Shown here: in pieces, positions 16,773 to 25,612 of the stretch
Numbering within the stretch: position 1 is the first letter of the stretch
How the letters are laid out: each line of letters opens with the position of its first letter
Origin: Magnetococcales bacterium
Lineage (GTDB): Bacteria; Pseudomonadota; Magnetococcia; Magnetococcales; JADGCH01
Length of the DNA: 29,209 bases
Reading direction: 5' to 3'
NCBI GenBank assembly: GCA_015228995.1
Contig: JADGCM010000005.1
Coordinates: 1 to 29,209 of the forward strand
Notes under the pieces: model-generated
What the model was told of the DNA's origin: nothing
Databases searched by the model: none
The model's input: only the letters and a program-made list of their open reading frames with translations
Translations under genes and position numbers: made by a program

Positions 16773-17621
16773 ATGGAAAATTTAATAAACCCGTATAAAG
16801 ATTTTATAGCTAGGTTAAAATTACTTATTAGTAAACATAAATTATTGATTATAATTACATTGAGCAATATATTTACGATGCGTCTAATAGGAAACAAGAC
16901 TCACGGAGATCTCGCTGAAATTGCGATAGCAGAGTTTATTAATCAATACATGTACGATTTTAAGTCATTACATGTTGGAAAAGATCTATATAGGGCAAAG
17001 TCGAAAGAAGAAGATATCACGGTTACAAATGAAATCACGAAGGACAAATTTTCAGTTAGCCTCAAGGCTTATGGCGATGGTCCCCTTCAATTATCAACTG
17101 ATAAAAATACCCTCATGTACCCTCGGCTCATGCAAGAAAAACAAGAAGTAATTGATGATAAAAATCAACTAAGAGAGATATTCTCTGATCCAGCATTTTC
17201 AAGTTTCTCTGATATAAATGTGCTACCACTAATTTATAATGAGAAGGAAAAAAAATGCAATATACTTGTGTTTAATTATGATTCTGTAAAACATCAAACT
17301 GCGAAAATAATTCATTCCTATAGCGGAAAAGGAAGAAAACATCCTGTATTTATTTTTTATGATGAAGATGAGCGCTATATTTGTGAAGTACGGTATGGCG
17401 ATGCTGCAGCAAATGCACTACAGCGTGGTCTATGGACGCACACACGGCACGCATCCCCCTACTTCGATAGTGTAACGCAAGGGTGGGTTGAATACTCACA
17501 TAATACAACACTGGTTAATTTGTTCTCACGGGCTTTGGTTTCGTCTGATACAGGACATAGAGCAGCACTCTCAGAAATTAATAAAGATATTGAAGAGCTC
17601 AAAAAAATTAACAACATATAA
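16773..17621 (+). CDS. Probable type II restriction endonuclease (unrecognised family)
   Basis: A 282-residue product with no family I can name. It lies 11 bases upstream of a DNA adenine methyltransferase on the same strand, the usual arrangement for a type II restriction-modification pair. Its own sequence is compatible: a helix with acidic residues (GDLAEIAIAEFINQY, about 45-59) is followed by Asp81 in EEDITV and by SLK at 96-98, a plausible PD-(D/E)xK-like core (D-x14-S-L-K). The N-terminal 35 residues are hydrophobic and basic, and the true start may be the ATG at 16878 (MRLIGNK). I prefer 16773 because TTGGAG lies 10 bases upstream. The gene is much more AT-rich than its surroundings, suggesting transfer. 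Function is inferred from context. Confidence 0.6.
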   Translation: MENLINPYKDFIARLKLLISKHKLLIIITLSNIFTMRLIGNKTHGDLAEIAIAEFINQYMYDFKSLHVGKDLYRAKSKEEDITVTNEITKDKFSVSLKAYGDGPLQLSTDKNTLMYPRLMQEKQEVIDDKNQLREIFSDPAFSSFSDINVLPLIYNEKEKKCNILVFNYDSVKHQTAKIIHSYSGKGRKHPVFIFYDEDERYICEVRYGDAAANALQRGLWTHTRHASPYFDSVTQGWVEYSHNTTLVNLFSRALVSSDTGHRAALSEINKDIEELKKINNI

Positions 17622-17632
17622 ATAATAATACT

Positions 17633-18757
17633 ATGATTCAGCAAAGTCTCTTTGATGCTGACTACCCAGCAGCCCCGCCTACGGAGGGGATTAAATATGC
17701 GGGCTCAAAACTTAGGTTATTGCCACAGATATTATGGCTAGCACAAAAAACAGGTGTAAAAACAGTTTTCGATGGCTTTGCCGGGTCAACGCGGGTATCG
17801 CAAGCGTTGGCTCAATGTGGTTATCGGGTTATTTGTAACGATAAAGCCGTTTGGTCAAAGGTGTTTGGTGATTGTTATCTAAAAGCAGGGTCAAAGAAAA
17901 AATACGATCAACTCATTTCTGAATTAAATAGTTGTCCACCTAAGGATGGTTGGTTTACCGAGTTTTATGGTGCCGATGCTTCAGTTAAAAATCAAGATAT
18001 TCAACTGAAGCGGCCTTGGCAAATTCATAATACAAGAAAACTGGACGGTATTAGAGAGAAAATAGACCAATTAGAACTGGATCCATACTCAAAAGCCGTA
18101 GCCCTGACCAGCCTCATCATGGCGTTAGATAAAGTCGATAGCACATTGGGCCATTTTGCCTCATACTTGCGCGATTGGTCGCCACGGTCATTTAAGTCGA
18201 TGCACCTAGAGGTGCCGAATATTATCTGCTGTGACGATGTCCATCGGGTCACCAACGAAGATGTGTTCGCTATTGCACAGCATGTCGAGGCAGATTTAGC
18301 TTATTATGACCCACCTTACGGATCCAATAATGAAAAAATGCCCCCGTCACGGGTCCGGTATTTGGCTTATTACCATCTGTGGACCACAATATGTCTGAAT
18401 GATCGGCCGCAACTGTTTGGTAAAGTGAACCGTCGTCTCGATAGCCGTGATGAGGTGGCTGGTTCTGTTTTCGAAGAATTTCGGCGCAATGAGCAGGGCA
18501 AATTCATCGCGGTTGAGGCCCTTCATAGGCTCATCAACAACACGAACGCCAAGTACATAATATTATCTTATAGCTCCGGTGGTAGAGCCACTGCAGAAGA
18601 ACTTGATCGTGTTATGAACGATGCAGGCAAAATTTTAGATGTGATCGAGTTAGACTATCGTCGTCATGTGATGGCTGATATGACGTGGAGCAAGGAGTGG
18701 CTCCGGAATACACAGGTGCCCAACAAGGAATTTCTCTTTCTGTTACAGAAGAAGTGA
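17633..18757 (+). CDS. D12-class DNA adenine N6-methyltransferase
   Basis: Transfers a methyl group from S-adenosylmethionine to adenine N6 in a specific DNA site, here probably protecting the host from the neighbouring nuclease. The 374 residues show motif X near the start (GIKYAGSKLRLLP), motif I for cofactor binding (DGFAGS at 47-52), and the catalytic motif IV DPPY at 226-229 (AYYDPPYGSN). This X-I-IV order is the alpha/D12 arrangement of Dam-like enzymes. The insert between I and IV (DKVDSTLGHFASYLRDWSPR) is the target-recognition region. There is no clear ribosome site before the ATG at 17633, so translation may depend on the upstream gene. The recognition sequence cannot be read. Confidence 0.9.
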   Translation: MIQQSLFDADYPAAPPTEGIKYAGSKLRLLPQILWLAQKTGVKTVFDGFAGSTRVSQALAQCGYRVICNDKAVWSKVFGDCYLKAGSKKKYDQLISELNSCPPKDGWFTEFYGADASVKNQDIQLKRPWQIHNTRKLDGIREKIDQLELDPYSKAVALTSLIMALDKVDSTLGHFASYLRDWSPRSFKSMHLEVPNIICCDDVHRVTNEDVFAIAQHVEADLAYYDPPYGSNNEKMPPSRVRYLAYYHLWTTICLNDRPQLFGKVNRRLDSRDEVAGSVFEEFRRNEQGKFIAVEALHRLINNTNAKYIILSYSSGGRATAEELDRVMNDAGKILDVIELDYRRHVMADMTWSKEWLRNTQVPNKEFLFLLQKK

Positions 18758-18854
18758 AGGGCAGGGGCCAGCCACTAGCCTGCTGCCGCTGGAACTTTGA
18801 CAACAGCCTATTGTTTGCCATAGAATGACCGTGTTTTTCGCATCCCTCATCCTG

Positions 18855-18936
18855 CCCTCTCCCACAAGGGAAGAGGGTAAAGAGGCCGCTTCACGCTCCC
18901 CCTCTCCACTTGTTGGAGAGGGGGTTGGGGGGTGAG
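18855..18936. repeat. REP-like pair of palindromes
   Basis: There are two stem-loops in tandem. CCCTCTCCC (18855-18863) pairs imperfectly with GGGAAGAGGG (18868-18877), and CCCCCTCTCCA (18898-18908) pairs with TGGAGAGGGGG (18914-18924), followed by TTGGGGGGTGAGG. The same core recurs three times near 25613-25800. No thymine run follows, so this is more likely an interspersed extragenic palindrome than a simple terminator, though it could stop transcription leaving the methyltransferase gene. Nothing else is recognised in 18758-18951. Confidence 0.88.
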
Positions 18937-18951
18937 GGGGCAGCGTATGAG

Positions 18952-19164
18952 ATGGGCTTTATGAGTCAAGAAATAATGCTTAGCCAAGAACAGATCATTA
19001 AAAATCTGTATGACAGGGCCTTCCAAGAATATGGAGCCGTTGAGCGGCCTACGCCTGCCGATGCTCTGGCTATCGCTAAGGCGCTTAGAACCTATGGTCG
19101 CATCACGGGGAGGCAAATTGCCGAGCAGATTGAGGTGCTTTGTCGTGCCCCTCACGGTTTATAG
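18952..19164 (+). CDS. Small protein of unknown function upstream of gcvPB
   Basis: An open frame of 70 residues (67 from the ATG at 18961) that I do not recognise. It reads as a soluble, helical protein with a coherent sequence (QEQIIKNLYDRAFQEYGAVE, then PADALAIAKALRTYGRITGR and QIAEQIE), and it ends 36 bases before gcvPB on the same strand. The frame is open further upstream to 18910, but that part lies in the REP palindrome and is unlikely to be coding. Neither ATG has a strong ribosome site. The amphipathic pattern and codon use look real, but the call is moderate. Confidence 0.5.
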   Translation: MGFMSQEIMLSQEQIIKNLYDRAFQEYGAVERPTPADALAIAKALRTYGRITGRQIAEQIEVLCRAPHGL

Positions 19165-19200
19165 GCCATTAAATCGTCAATTTTTTAACTGGAGTCGTCG

Positions 19201-20694
19201 ATGACCGCTGCTTACACCCAGGTTGCTCCTATTTTTTCGCAAAGTGCTGCGGGGCGGCATACCTCACCACACTGGCCTGATATCGACCTAAGTGGGGTAC
19301 AACAAGATTTAGACGACTTGCCCGCCACGGCGCTGCGCTCGCAGCCGCCTCTGCTACCCGAGTTATCCGAGTTACAGGTGATGCGCCATTTTACCCGGCT
19401 CTCGCAGCGTAACTATGCCATCGATAGCCATTTTTATCCGCTTGGTTCCTGTACTATGAAATACAACCCGCGGGTGTGTCACACCCTGGCGATGTTGCCT
19501 GGTTTTCTGGAGCGGCATCCACTGCTGCCGGAGCATTACGGTCAAGGGGTGTTGTCATGTTTGTATGAGTTACAGGAGATGCTCTCTTATGTGACGGGTA
19601 TGAGCCAGTTTTCCCTGTCTCCTATGGCTGGGGCTCAGGGTGAGTTTGCCGGTGTGGCCATGATCCGGGCCTATCACCGCAGCCGTGGTGATGTGGCACG
19701 TTGTGAAATGATTATTCCCAGCGCTGCCCACGGCACCAATCCAGCAACAGCCAGTATGTGTGGCTTTAGAGTCCGAGAAGTGCCGGTGACGGCTGACGGC
19801 GATGTCGATTTAGAGGCCTTGCAGGCAGCGGTTGGACCACAAACCGCCGGCTTGATGTTGACCAATCCATCGACGTTGGGGGTGTTTGAACGTCGGGTTG
19901 AGGAGATTGCCCACATTGTCCACCAAGCGGGTGGTCTGCTCTACTACGATGGCGCCAATCTCAATGCCATTGTCGGTCGGGTGCGCCCGGGAGCAATGGG
20001 CTTCGATGCCGTTCATATCAACACCCACAAAACGTTTGCTACCCCGCACGGCGGCGGTGGCCCAGGGGCGGGTCCCATTGGCGTTAATGAGCGGTTGCAA
20101 CCGTTTTTACCGCTGCCGTTGGTGGAGCGGGATGCGCAAGGGCTGTGCCGCTTGGCGGGTGAGAGCGACCGGCCGCAAAGCATCGGCCGATTAACCGCCT
20201 TTGCCGGTAATGTCGGGGTGCTGTTGCGTGCCTACGTCTACCTGCGGCTATTGGGGAGCGATGGTCTACACCGGGTCTCAACTTATGCCACCCTCAATGC
20301 CAACTACCTAATGGAGCGGTTGCGGCAGGCTGGTTTCAAACTGGCTTACCCGCAGCGGCGCGCCACCCATGAATTTATCGTGACCCTGCAACCTGAGGCG
20401 CACCAGTTTGGAGTAACGGCATTGCATGTCGCTAAGCGGTTGCTGGACTACGGTTGCTATGCGCCGACCGTCTATTTTCCATCGTTGGTACCGGAGTGCT
20501 TGCTCATCGAACCAACTGAGACCGAAAGTCTAGAGGAACTCGACCAGTTTGTGGCGGCCCTGACCGCGATTCGCCAGGAGGCGATTAGCGATCCGGAGTT
20601 GGTCAGAAATGCGCCTCACCATACGCCGGTGCAGCGGTTGGACGAAACCCGAGCGGCACGCCATCCTGATCTGGTGTGGCGTCCCTCCTTATAA
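19201..20694 (+). CDS. gcvPB: Glycine dehydrogenase (decarboxylating) subunit 2, P-protein
   Basis: This is one half of the split P-protein of the glycine cleavage system. It decarboxylates glycine with pyridoxal phosphate and passes the aminomethyl group to the lipoyl H-protein. The 497 residues match the subunit 2 family: SHFYPLGSCTMKYNPR near residue 80, AGAQGEFAGVAMIRAYH, SAAHGTNPA, LMLTNPSTLGVFE, and the cofactor lysine Lys277 in NTHKTFATPHGGGGPGAGPI. GGAG (19191-19194) lies 6 bases before the ATG. Partners gcvPA, gcvT and gcvH are not in the window. Its stop codon shares the hexamer TTATAA with the stop of the convergent CHAT gene. No glycine riboswitch was seen upstream. Confidence 0.95.
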   Translation: MTAAYTQVAPIFSQSAAGRHTSPHWPDIDLSGVQQDLDDLPATALRSQPPLLPELSELQVMRHFTRLSQRNYAIDSHFYPLGSCTMKYNPRVCHTLAMLPGFLERHPLLPEHYGQGVLSCLYELQEMLSYVTGMSQFSLSPMAGAQGEFAGVAMIRAYHRSRGDVARCEMIIPSAAHGTNPATASMCGFRVREVPVTADGDVDLEALQAAVGPQTAGLMLTNPSTLGVFERRVEEIAHIVHQAGGLLYYDGANLNAIVGRVRPGAMGFDAVHINTHKTFATPHGGGGPGAGPIGVNERLQPFLPLPLVERDAQGLCRLAGESDRPQSIGRLTAFAGNVGVLLRAYVYLRLLGSDGLHRVSTYATLNANYLMERLRQAGFKLAYPQRRATHEFIVTLQPEAHQFGVTALHVAKRLLDYGCYAPTVYFPSLVPECLLIEPTETESLEELDQFVAALTAIRQEAISDPELVRNAPHHTPVQRLDETRAARHPDLVWRPSL

Positions 20695-22893
20695 CCAGTT
20701 ACCAATCATGATGAAAGCGCTCCAAAAGCTGGGATGCTTGGTGCCACGCTGCTTCAGCAGCACAATCTGCGCTTGTTGTAACGCTTGCGCCTTGGTCCAT
20801 ATGCCGCTACGTAGGTTATGATAGAACCCGGTCACCAGTTGAGCCGTCGCCTGATCGTCAATGGTCCACAACGACGCCAGCACGCTGCGCGCCCCAGCCT
20901 TAACCGCCACGCCCGCTAATCCTAACGCCGCTCGATCATCTCCGGCCGCAGTTTGGCAGGCGCTGAGCGTCAGCAGCTCCACAGCCTCATGACGAGATTG
21001 ACTGGCGCTAATCATCTTTTCGAGATGGTTCATAGTCAATTTGCCATCGTAAGTCAGTAAAAACGTTTTACGTGGATCACGATTGAACTGACCATGTGAC
21101 GCGATATGAACAATTGAGTAACTCTTTTTGTCCAAAATATCCATCACATTATTCGTTGTGAATTCATCATTAATAATAGTTCTGTTGTTATATATTCTCT
21201 TAATTTTATCAACCTCTTCCAGCACGCTCGGTAGCGGTGGAAAATCGTTGTCAACCTGCTCAGATAGAGCAGAGATCATCAGCTCTGATTGGATCGCACG
21301 CAGCGGCTGCGGGTCGGTCAAGCGTAAACTAGGCGTTACCCCAATGGCCATATGCTCGACCAGATAACGGTTGCCATCATGCAAAGAAGCCATCGGGATC
21401 TGGCGCAACAGTCCGTCCGGAACCACAATCAAGGTGTGAATCGATGCTTCCTTGAGATCTGCCATGACCGGTGCGATCAACCAACGATAGAGATTTTTGG
21501 CGTGCGGTAAAAACTCCTGACCGTCAATCTCCTCCTCTAACTCGATCCGCAGTGCCTGAGCCGTTTGTTCCACCTTAGCCCGACCAACGGCTGTGGTGTG
21601 GCGTTTCATTTCGCCATCGGGCATCGTCAATAACAGCTCAACACGATCCTCCAGGAGTATAGGGTAAAAAACAGCCGTCCCATGCCCCAACTGTTCGACA
21701 CCAGCGGTACGACTTTGCATCGCAGTGACACATTCATCCTGAAACAGGTTTTGTAGTTCAGCTGCTTTGAGCACCTCAATGGTATCGCGCGTTTCCACCA
21801 GCAAAGCCTTTTTATCCTCACGACTAGCTGCTGCATCGACTTGACGCAGCAGCAGGTCGGCCAACTGATAATAGACCGGGCCGATCAGCTCACGAAATGA
21901 GTCGGGCGCATCCCGCATGCCGTAAAAAAAATCCTGACGCACCCCTTTCAAGGTCGTTATCGCATCGCGATAATGTTGCAGTGCCGATGCTGTCATCCCC
22001 TGACGGGCGAGTAATCGTCCCATCTGCCATTGCCAAAGATAGAGGCTGTCGCTCGCTTGCACCGAATGGGCGTGGAAAAGTGCTTGTTTAGTAAGCTGAA
22101 TCGCTTCTCCGGTCCGCCCCCCCATTTCGTAACTCTGCCCCTGATAGCCCAGGGCGAAGGAAAGCGTGCGACCATCACCAGCTAGACGGGCAAGGTTGCC
22201 TCCCTCTTCTAACAAATTCCAGGCTTGCAACAAGTACTGATCTGACGCTACCGTATCGGCACGCATGATATCTAACAAAATCCGCCCTAATGACACCAAG
22301 CCAAAGCCACGTGCCACATGGTCCGGCACAGCACGATAACTGGCCGTGGCAAGCTCAATTTGATCGACCGCTTGGCTAAAATCGCGCTTACGCATGGCTA
22401 AACGAGCCTGATTGTGATGGATTTCAGACTCTAATAATCGAACTTCCAAGCCAGAAATAGCCTGCAGGGCTTTAAGGTAGCTGGCATGGGCCAAGCCATA
22501 ACGTTTTTGCACGACATAAACGTTGCCCATGTTGTTCAATAGCTGGCCTTTGAGCAGTCGAACTTGCCGCCCCTCCGTTTGCTGATCAAGCAAACCGACT
22601 CCTTCTTGCAGCTTTTTAAGCGCCTCATCTTCCTGGTGCGAGTTAAGCAACCAATCGCCCCATGCGGCCAGCAGACGGGCATGATCGGTGCTATCACCAC
22701 TTGCTACCAGCAATTGCGCCTGATCAAGTATTTTTTTCGCTTCGGGGTAATAACCCATCGATTGCTGGGTAGCGGCCAAAGTGGTCAAAGTAGCAACTCG
22801 TTGCGAAACGGTTTCCCCTGGAGCCACTTCGACAGCCAGAGACGTTCGGGCCAATAGCATACAGATAGATAGTATAAAAAGTATTTTCTTCAT
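20689..22893 (-). CDS. Exported TPR-CHAT domain protease
   Basis: A 734-residue protein with a signal peptide (KKILFILSICMLLARTSLAV, cleavage near residue 20). A TPR-type helical solenoid (about 25-330) follows, with repeats such as AATQQSMGYYPEAKKILDQA and NNMGNVYVVQKRYGLAHASY. The C-terminal CHAT domain (about 455-734) is a caspase-like cysteine peptidase. It starts at LIVVPDGLLRQIPMASLHDG, and the catalytic pair is His600 (HIASHGQF) and Cys646 (LSACQTA). The end (GLAGVAVKAGARSVLASLWT, then HPSFWSAFIMIGNW) is typical of CHAT. It starts two bases after the tpsB stop, so it is probably co-translated with the transporter. It likely acts in the periplasm or at the surface. A role in processing the secreted protein is inference only. 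Confidence 0.92.
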   Translation of the reverse strand: MKKILFILSICMLLARTSLAVEVAPGETVSQRVATLTTLAATQQSMGYYPEAKKILDQAQLLVASGDSTDHARLLAAWGDWLLNSHQEDEALKKLQEGVGLLDQQTEGRQVRLLKGQLLNNMGNVYVVQKRYGLAHASYLKALQAISGLEVRLLESEIHHNQARLAMRKRDFSQAVDQIELATASYRAVPDHVARGFGLVSLGRILLDIMRADTVASDQYLLQAWNLLEEGGNLARLAGDGRTLSFALGYQGQSYEMGGRTGEAIQLTKQALFHAHSVQASDSLYLWQWQMGRLLARQGMTASALQHYRDAITTLKGVRQDFFYGMRDAPDSFRELIGPVYYQLADLLLRQVDAAASREDKKALLVETRDTIEVLKAAELQNLFQDECVTAMQSRTAGVEQLGHGTAVFYPILLEDRVELLLTMPDGEMKRHTTAVGRAKVEQTAQALRIELEEEIDGQEFLPHAKNLYRWLIAPVMADLKEASIHTLIVVPDGLLRQIPMASLHDGNRYLVEHMAIGVTPSLRLTDPQPLRAIQSELMISALSEQVDNDFPPLPSVLEEVDKIKRIYNNRTIINDEFTTNNVMDILDKKSYSIVHIASHGQFNRDPRKTFLLTYDGKLTMNHLEKMISASQSRHEAVELLTLSACQTAAGDDRAALGLAGVAVKAGARSVLASLWTIDDQATAQLVTGFYHNLRSGIWTKAQALQQAQIVLLKQRGTKHPSFWSAFIMIGNWL

Positions 22894-22895
22894 GG

Positions 22896-24668
22896 CTAAA
22901 ACGGTGCGACTGTTAAACGAAAATGGACGCCGCGATCTTGGATATCTTCATTGTTATGGTGCACGTTTCTCATCGCCTCAGCAAAATAGATAGCCACATT
23001 TGAGTCGCGATTGATGTCCCACAGCAAGCCGACGCCAACGCTGGCAAGATTGGGTAGATCGGCATGTTTCTGACCTTTATCCCAGTTTTTACCCATATCG
23101 CTAAATAGGGCTACCGTAAGGGCACCATCGTTATTCGGGTCGCTGATGAAAGGCACAGGCAACTTGAGCGGGGTCGGTACTCGCCATTCAAAATTGGCCA
23201 GCACGCCCCGATCACGTGAAACCAGCCCCTCACGGTAACCGCGGACTGTATTCATTCCCCCCAAAGTAAATTTTTCAGTCGCCACCATGGGTTCACTGGC
23301 CCAACGATAAGCCAATCGCGTTAGCAACGAACTGGTCAGAAAGGGGAGTTGTCGCGCCCACTGTGCCTGCCCCAACCAAGCCCAAAAACGGCTACCGGAT
23401 TCGTTGGGTACCCCCTTACTGAAAGTGGATAACAGCGACAGGGCCTGCTGCTGGTCACGGTGGTGCCACTCTTGAGCAAAATTAAGGCTATTGATTATCG
23501 TTCTAGCTTCCGGATCGCTAGGCGTAAAGCGGTAAGGCGCCCCCATCAAAAAAGTTTGACTATCGCGATGTTGAAAACTAAGACTCAGCAAGGCCTCGTC
23601 GGCCGTTGTCTTCCACAGGGCGTGACGTAGACCCATCGCATGGGTGCGGGAGTTGCCAGAGATATTGATGGCATCGAAGGGGGTCACCACCACCGAACTA
23701 CCGGAATGGCCCGATTTAAGAAACAGTGCACTATCCGGCAGGCCCAACCCCACCAAAGGCATGGTGTAAGAAACGGCGTAATGATCTTCGCCTTTACTGT
23801 GCAGAACTTCTCCTTCCAACTGGTCACCCCATCCCAGCACACTGCGATGGGTCGCCCCTACAGATAGGCGTTGTGCCCCCATGTTAGGAGAGCCTTGGTT
23901 GTTATAGCCAGCCCACACCTGCCACGGGCGGCGTTCCTCCACCCGCACCGCCATGACCGCTTGGCCTAGCGTCGGGCCGGGACGCAACTCGGCATGGAGC
24001 TGCTCAATCATTTCCTTCTGCCGCAGTATCTGGAACTGCTCCTCCAGATCGCGGATGTTGAGAACTTGCTGTGGCGACGATGGCAACCGTTCCGAGATAT
24101 AACGGCTCCGCAAATTGGTATTGCCGCTGATTTCAACGTCGCTTAACACCCCTTCGACCACTTGTAGTCGGATCACCCCATCGCTGACCTGCTGATCCGG
24201 CAGGGTAGCCCCCGAGGTGACATAGCCCCGTTCGACATACCAACGGGTTACTTCGTCTTTGAGTTGCAGCAGATCTTCAATGGCGAGCTCTCGATTTAAC
24301 CACGGCGCTACCAGGGCTTGGGCTTCAACATCGGATAATACCGTGTTACCCTCTATGCGGACCTCACGCACCAGCAGCCGCTGCATCACGGATAATGGCT
24401 CTCCCTGTTGTGGCTCGGCCAGACTCGGCAAGGGTGACTGGGTCGGGACAGCAATCGGGGCCATATTTAACGGCGGCGTCGGTAGCTTCTCCGCCGCTGA
24501 TGGTTCAGTAGGCTGTGCTCCACCACGTTTGATGCGTCGTTTGCCTCGGTTTTCAACCACGGTTGCCTCTTCCCCATCCCCGGCAGCTGCCCAAAGCTGG
24601 ATATCATCTACGAGCAGCAGCCCCAAGATCATGCAGATGGATAAACAGTGACTCTGTTTTTTGGTCAC
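22896..24668 (-). CDS. Two-partner secretion outer-membrane transporter (TpsB, ShlB/FhaC/HecB family)
   Basis: The protein is an Omp85-superfamily pore that exports a large partner protein across the outer membrane. Its 590 residues begin with a signal peptide (LSICMILGLLLVDDIQLWAA) and a proline-rich linker (about 45-95). Two POTRA domains follow (VREVRIEGNTVLSDVEAQAL, WYVERGYVTSGATLPDQQVS and VVEGVLSDVEISGNTNLRSR), then a 16-strand barrel. The barrel has the family's lid-loop motif VRGY at 475-478 (TLGGMNTVRGYREGLV) and ends in FRLTVAPF, with the terminal Phe needed for Bam insertion. The start overlaps the upstream isomerase stop as ATGA. The passenger is probably the beta-helical protein at 25825-29209. 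Confidence 0.94.
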   Translation of the reverse strand: MTKKQSHCLSICMILGLLLVDDIQLWAAAGDGEEATVVENRGKRRIKRGGAQPTEPSAAEKLPTPPLNMAPIAVPTQSPLPSLAEPQQGEPLSVMQRLLVREVRIEGNTVLSDVEAQALVAPWLNRELAIEDLLQLKDEVTRWYVERGYVTSGATLPDQQVSDGVIRLQVVEGVLSDVEISGNTNLRSRYISERLPSSPQQVLNIRDLEEQFQILRQKEMIEQLHAELRPGPTLGQAVMAVRVEERRPWQVWAGYNNQGSPNMGAQRLSVGATHRSVLGWGDQLEGEVLHSKGEDHYAVSYTMPLVGLGLPDSALFLKSGHSGSSVVVTPFDAINISGNSRTHAMGLRHALWKTTADEALLSLSFQHRDSQTFLMGAPYRFTPSDPEARTIINSLNFAQEWHHRDQQQALSLLSTFSKGVPNESGSRFWAWLGQAQWARQLPFLTSSLLTRLAYRWASEPMVATEKFTLGGMNTVRGYREGLVSRDRGVLANFEWRVPTPLKLPVPFISDPNNDGALTVALFSDMGKNWDKGQKHADLPNLASVGVGLLWDINRDSNVAIYFAEAMRNVHHNNEDIQDRGVHFRLTVAPF

Positions 24669-25549
24669 TGCTCTGGTCCCATTTTCAACGCATCCAATCG
24701 TAATTGCGGTGGGGTCTCACGTACCATTTTCTCCACCAGTTCCTGTTCTGTCCGACGTATACGGTCGACACGCAACAACCCTTTAATGGCATTCTCGGCC
24801 TCAGATAAGGTGGGCTGGCGCCCCACATCGGCTTCGATCAACCGCAAAATGTGCCAGCCACTCGGTGTGGCTACCGGAGAGCTAATTTCCCCTGGTTTCA
24901 GCGAACGCAACACCGGCAGCAAAGCCGGTAGGATCGCTCCCTCTTCGAGCCAACCTAGGTCACCACCTTTAGCGGCGCTATCACTATGCTGTGACTGAGC
25001 ACGCGCTATCTCAGCAAATTGTTTAGGATTTTCCAGCAGCTTGCGGTGGATACGCATCGCCTCCTTTTTGCCGCTACTGGCTGGTAAGGCCAAGAAAATC
25101 TGGGCAACATGATACCGGTCCGGTTTGCGAAATCGGTCGCGGTTGGCATCAAAAAACACTCTTACTTCATCTGCCGATGGATAGGAAGGTCCCGGATCGG
25201 TCTGGCGCGTCATATAGGCCGCCAATAATACTTGATCGGCCGCACGCGTCATCGCCAGTTGCACCGATGGCTCACGGTCGAGTTGCGCTGTCTTGGCGTG
25301 TTGAATGATGGTTTTACGTACCAACTCCTCAGCTACCAGTTTCTCCAGCAAAGCGCGATTGGCCACCAATGCCGCCCGGCTGGCTGGTTCCAATCCAGCC
25401 AAGAGGCGCTGCATGTCACCGGCAAACAGTTGCACCTGCACCATTTCAGCAACGACGGGGGTGGGGCTGGATTCGTTGTCTGCGTAGGATAAATCCACAC
25501 CACAAAAGATCCCAAACAGCGCTAAAACCGCTGTCAGTCGTCTATCCAT
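24665..25549 (-). CDS. Periplasmic parvulin-type peptidyl-prolyl cis-trans isomerase
   Basis: A foldase of the SurA/PrsA/Par27 type, 294 residues from the ATG at 25549. It shows a signal peptide (RLTAVLALFGIFCGVDLSYA), an N-terminal helical chaperone region (about 30-130) and a rotamase domain at about 146-239. The rotamase has YHVAQIFLALPASSGKKEA, AKGGDLGWLEEGAILPAL, LKPGEISSPVATPSGWHILR. I chose 25549 because AAGGAAGG lies 8 bases upstream and a signal peptide follows. The same frame is open up to 25624, but those 25 residues run into a REP palindrome. Bordetella Par27 is known to bind filamentous hemagglutinin, so a role in keeping the TpsA passenger unfolded for TpsB is likely. It is the first gene of the isomerase-tpsB-CHAT unit. 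Confidence 0.92.
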   Translation of the reverse strand: MDRRLTAVLALFGIFCGVDLSYADNESSPTPVVAEMVQVQLFAGDMQRLLAGLEPASRAALVANRALLEKLVAEELVRKTIIQHAKTAQLDREPSVQLAMTRAADQVLLAAYMTRQTDPGPSYPSADEVRVFFDANRDRFRKPDRYHVAQIFLALPASSGKKEAMRIHRKLLENPKQFAEIARAQSQHSDSAAKGGDLGWLEEGAILPALLPVLRSLKPGEISSPVATPSGWHILRLIEADVGRQPTLSEAENAIKGLLRVDRIRRTEQELVEKMVRETPPQLRLDALKMGPEQ

Positions 25550-25612
25550 TAGGATTGCCTTCCTTCCGATCATGGCATTTAAGGTGTTCGTCTTTTCCCT
25601 CACCCCCTTAGT

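Noticed and set aside
18762..18785. GC-rich imperfect hairpin after the methyltransferase gene
   Set aside because: The stem is interrupted and no thymine run follows, so I do not call a terminator.
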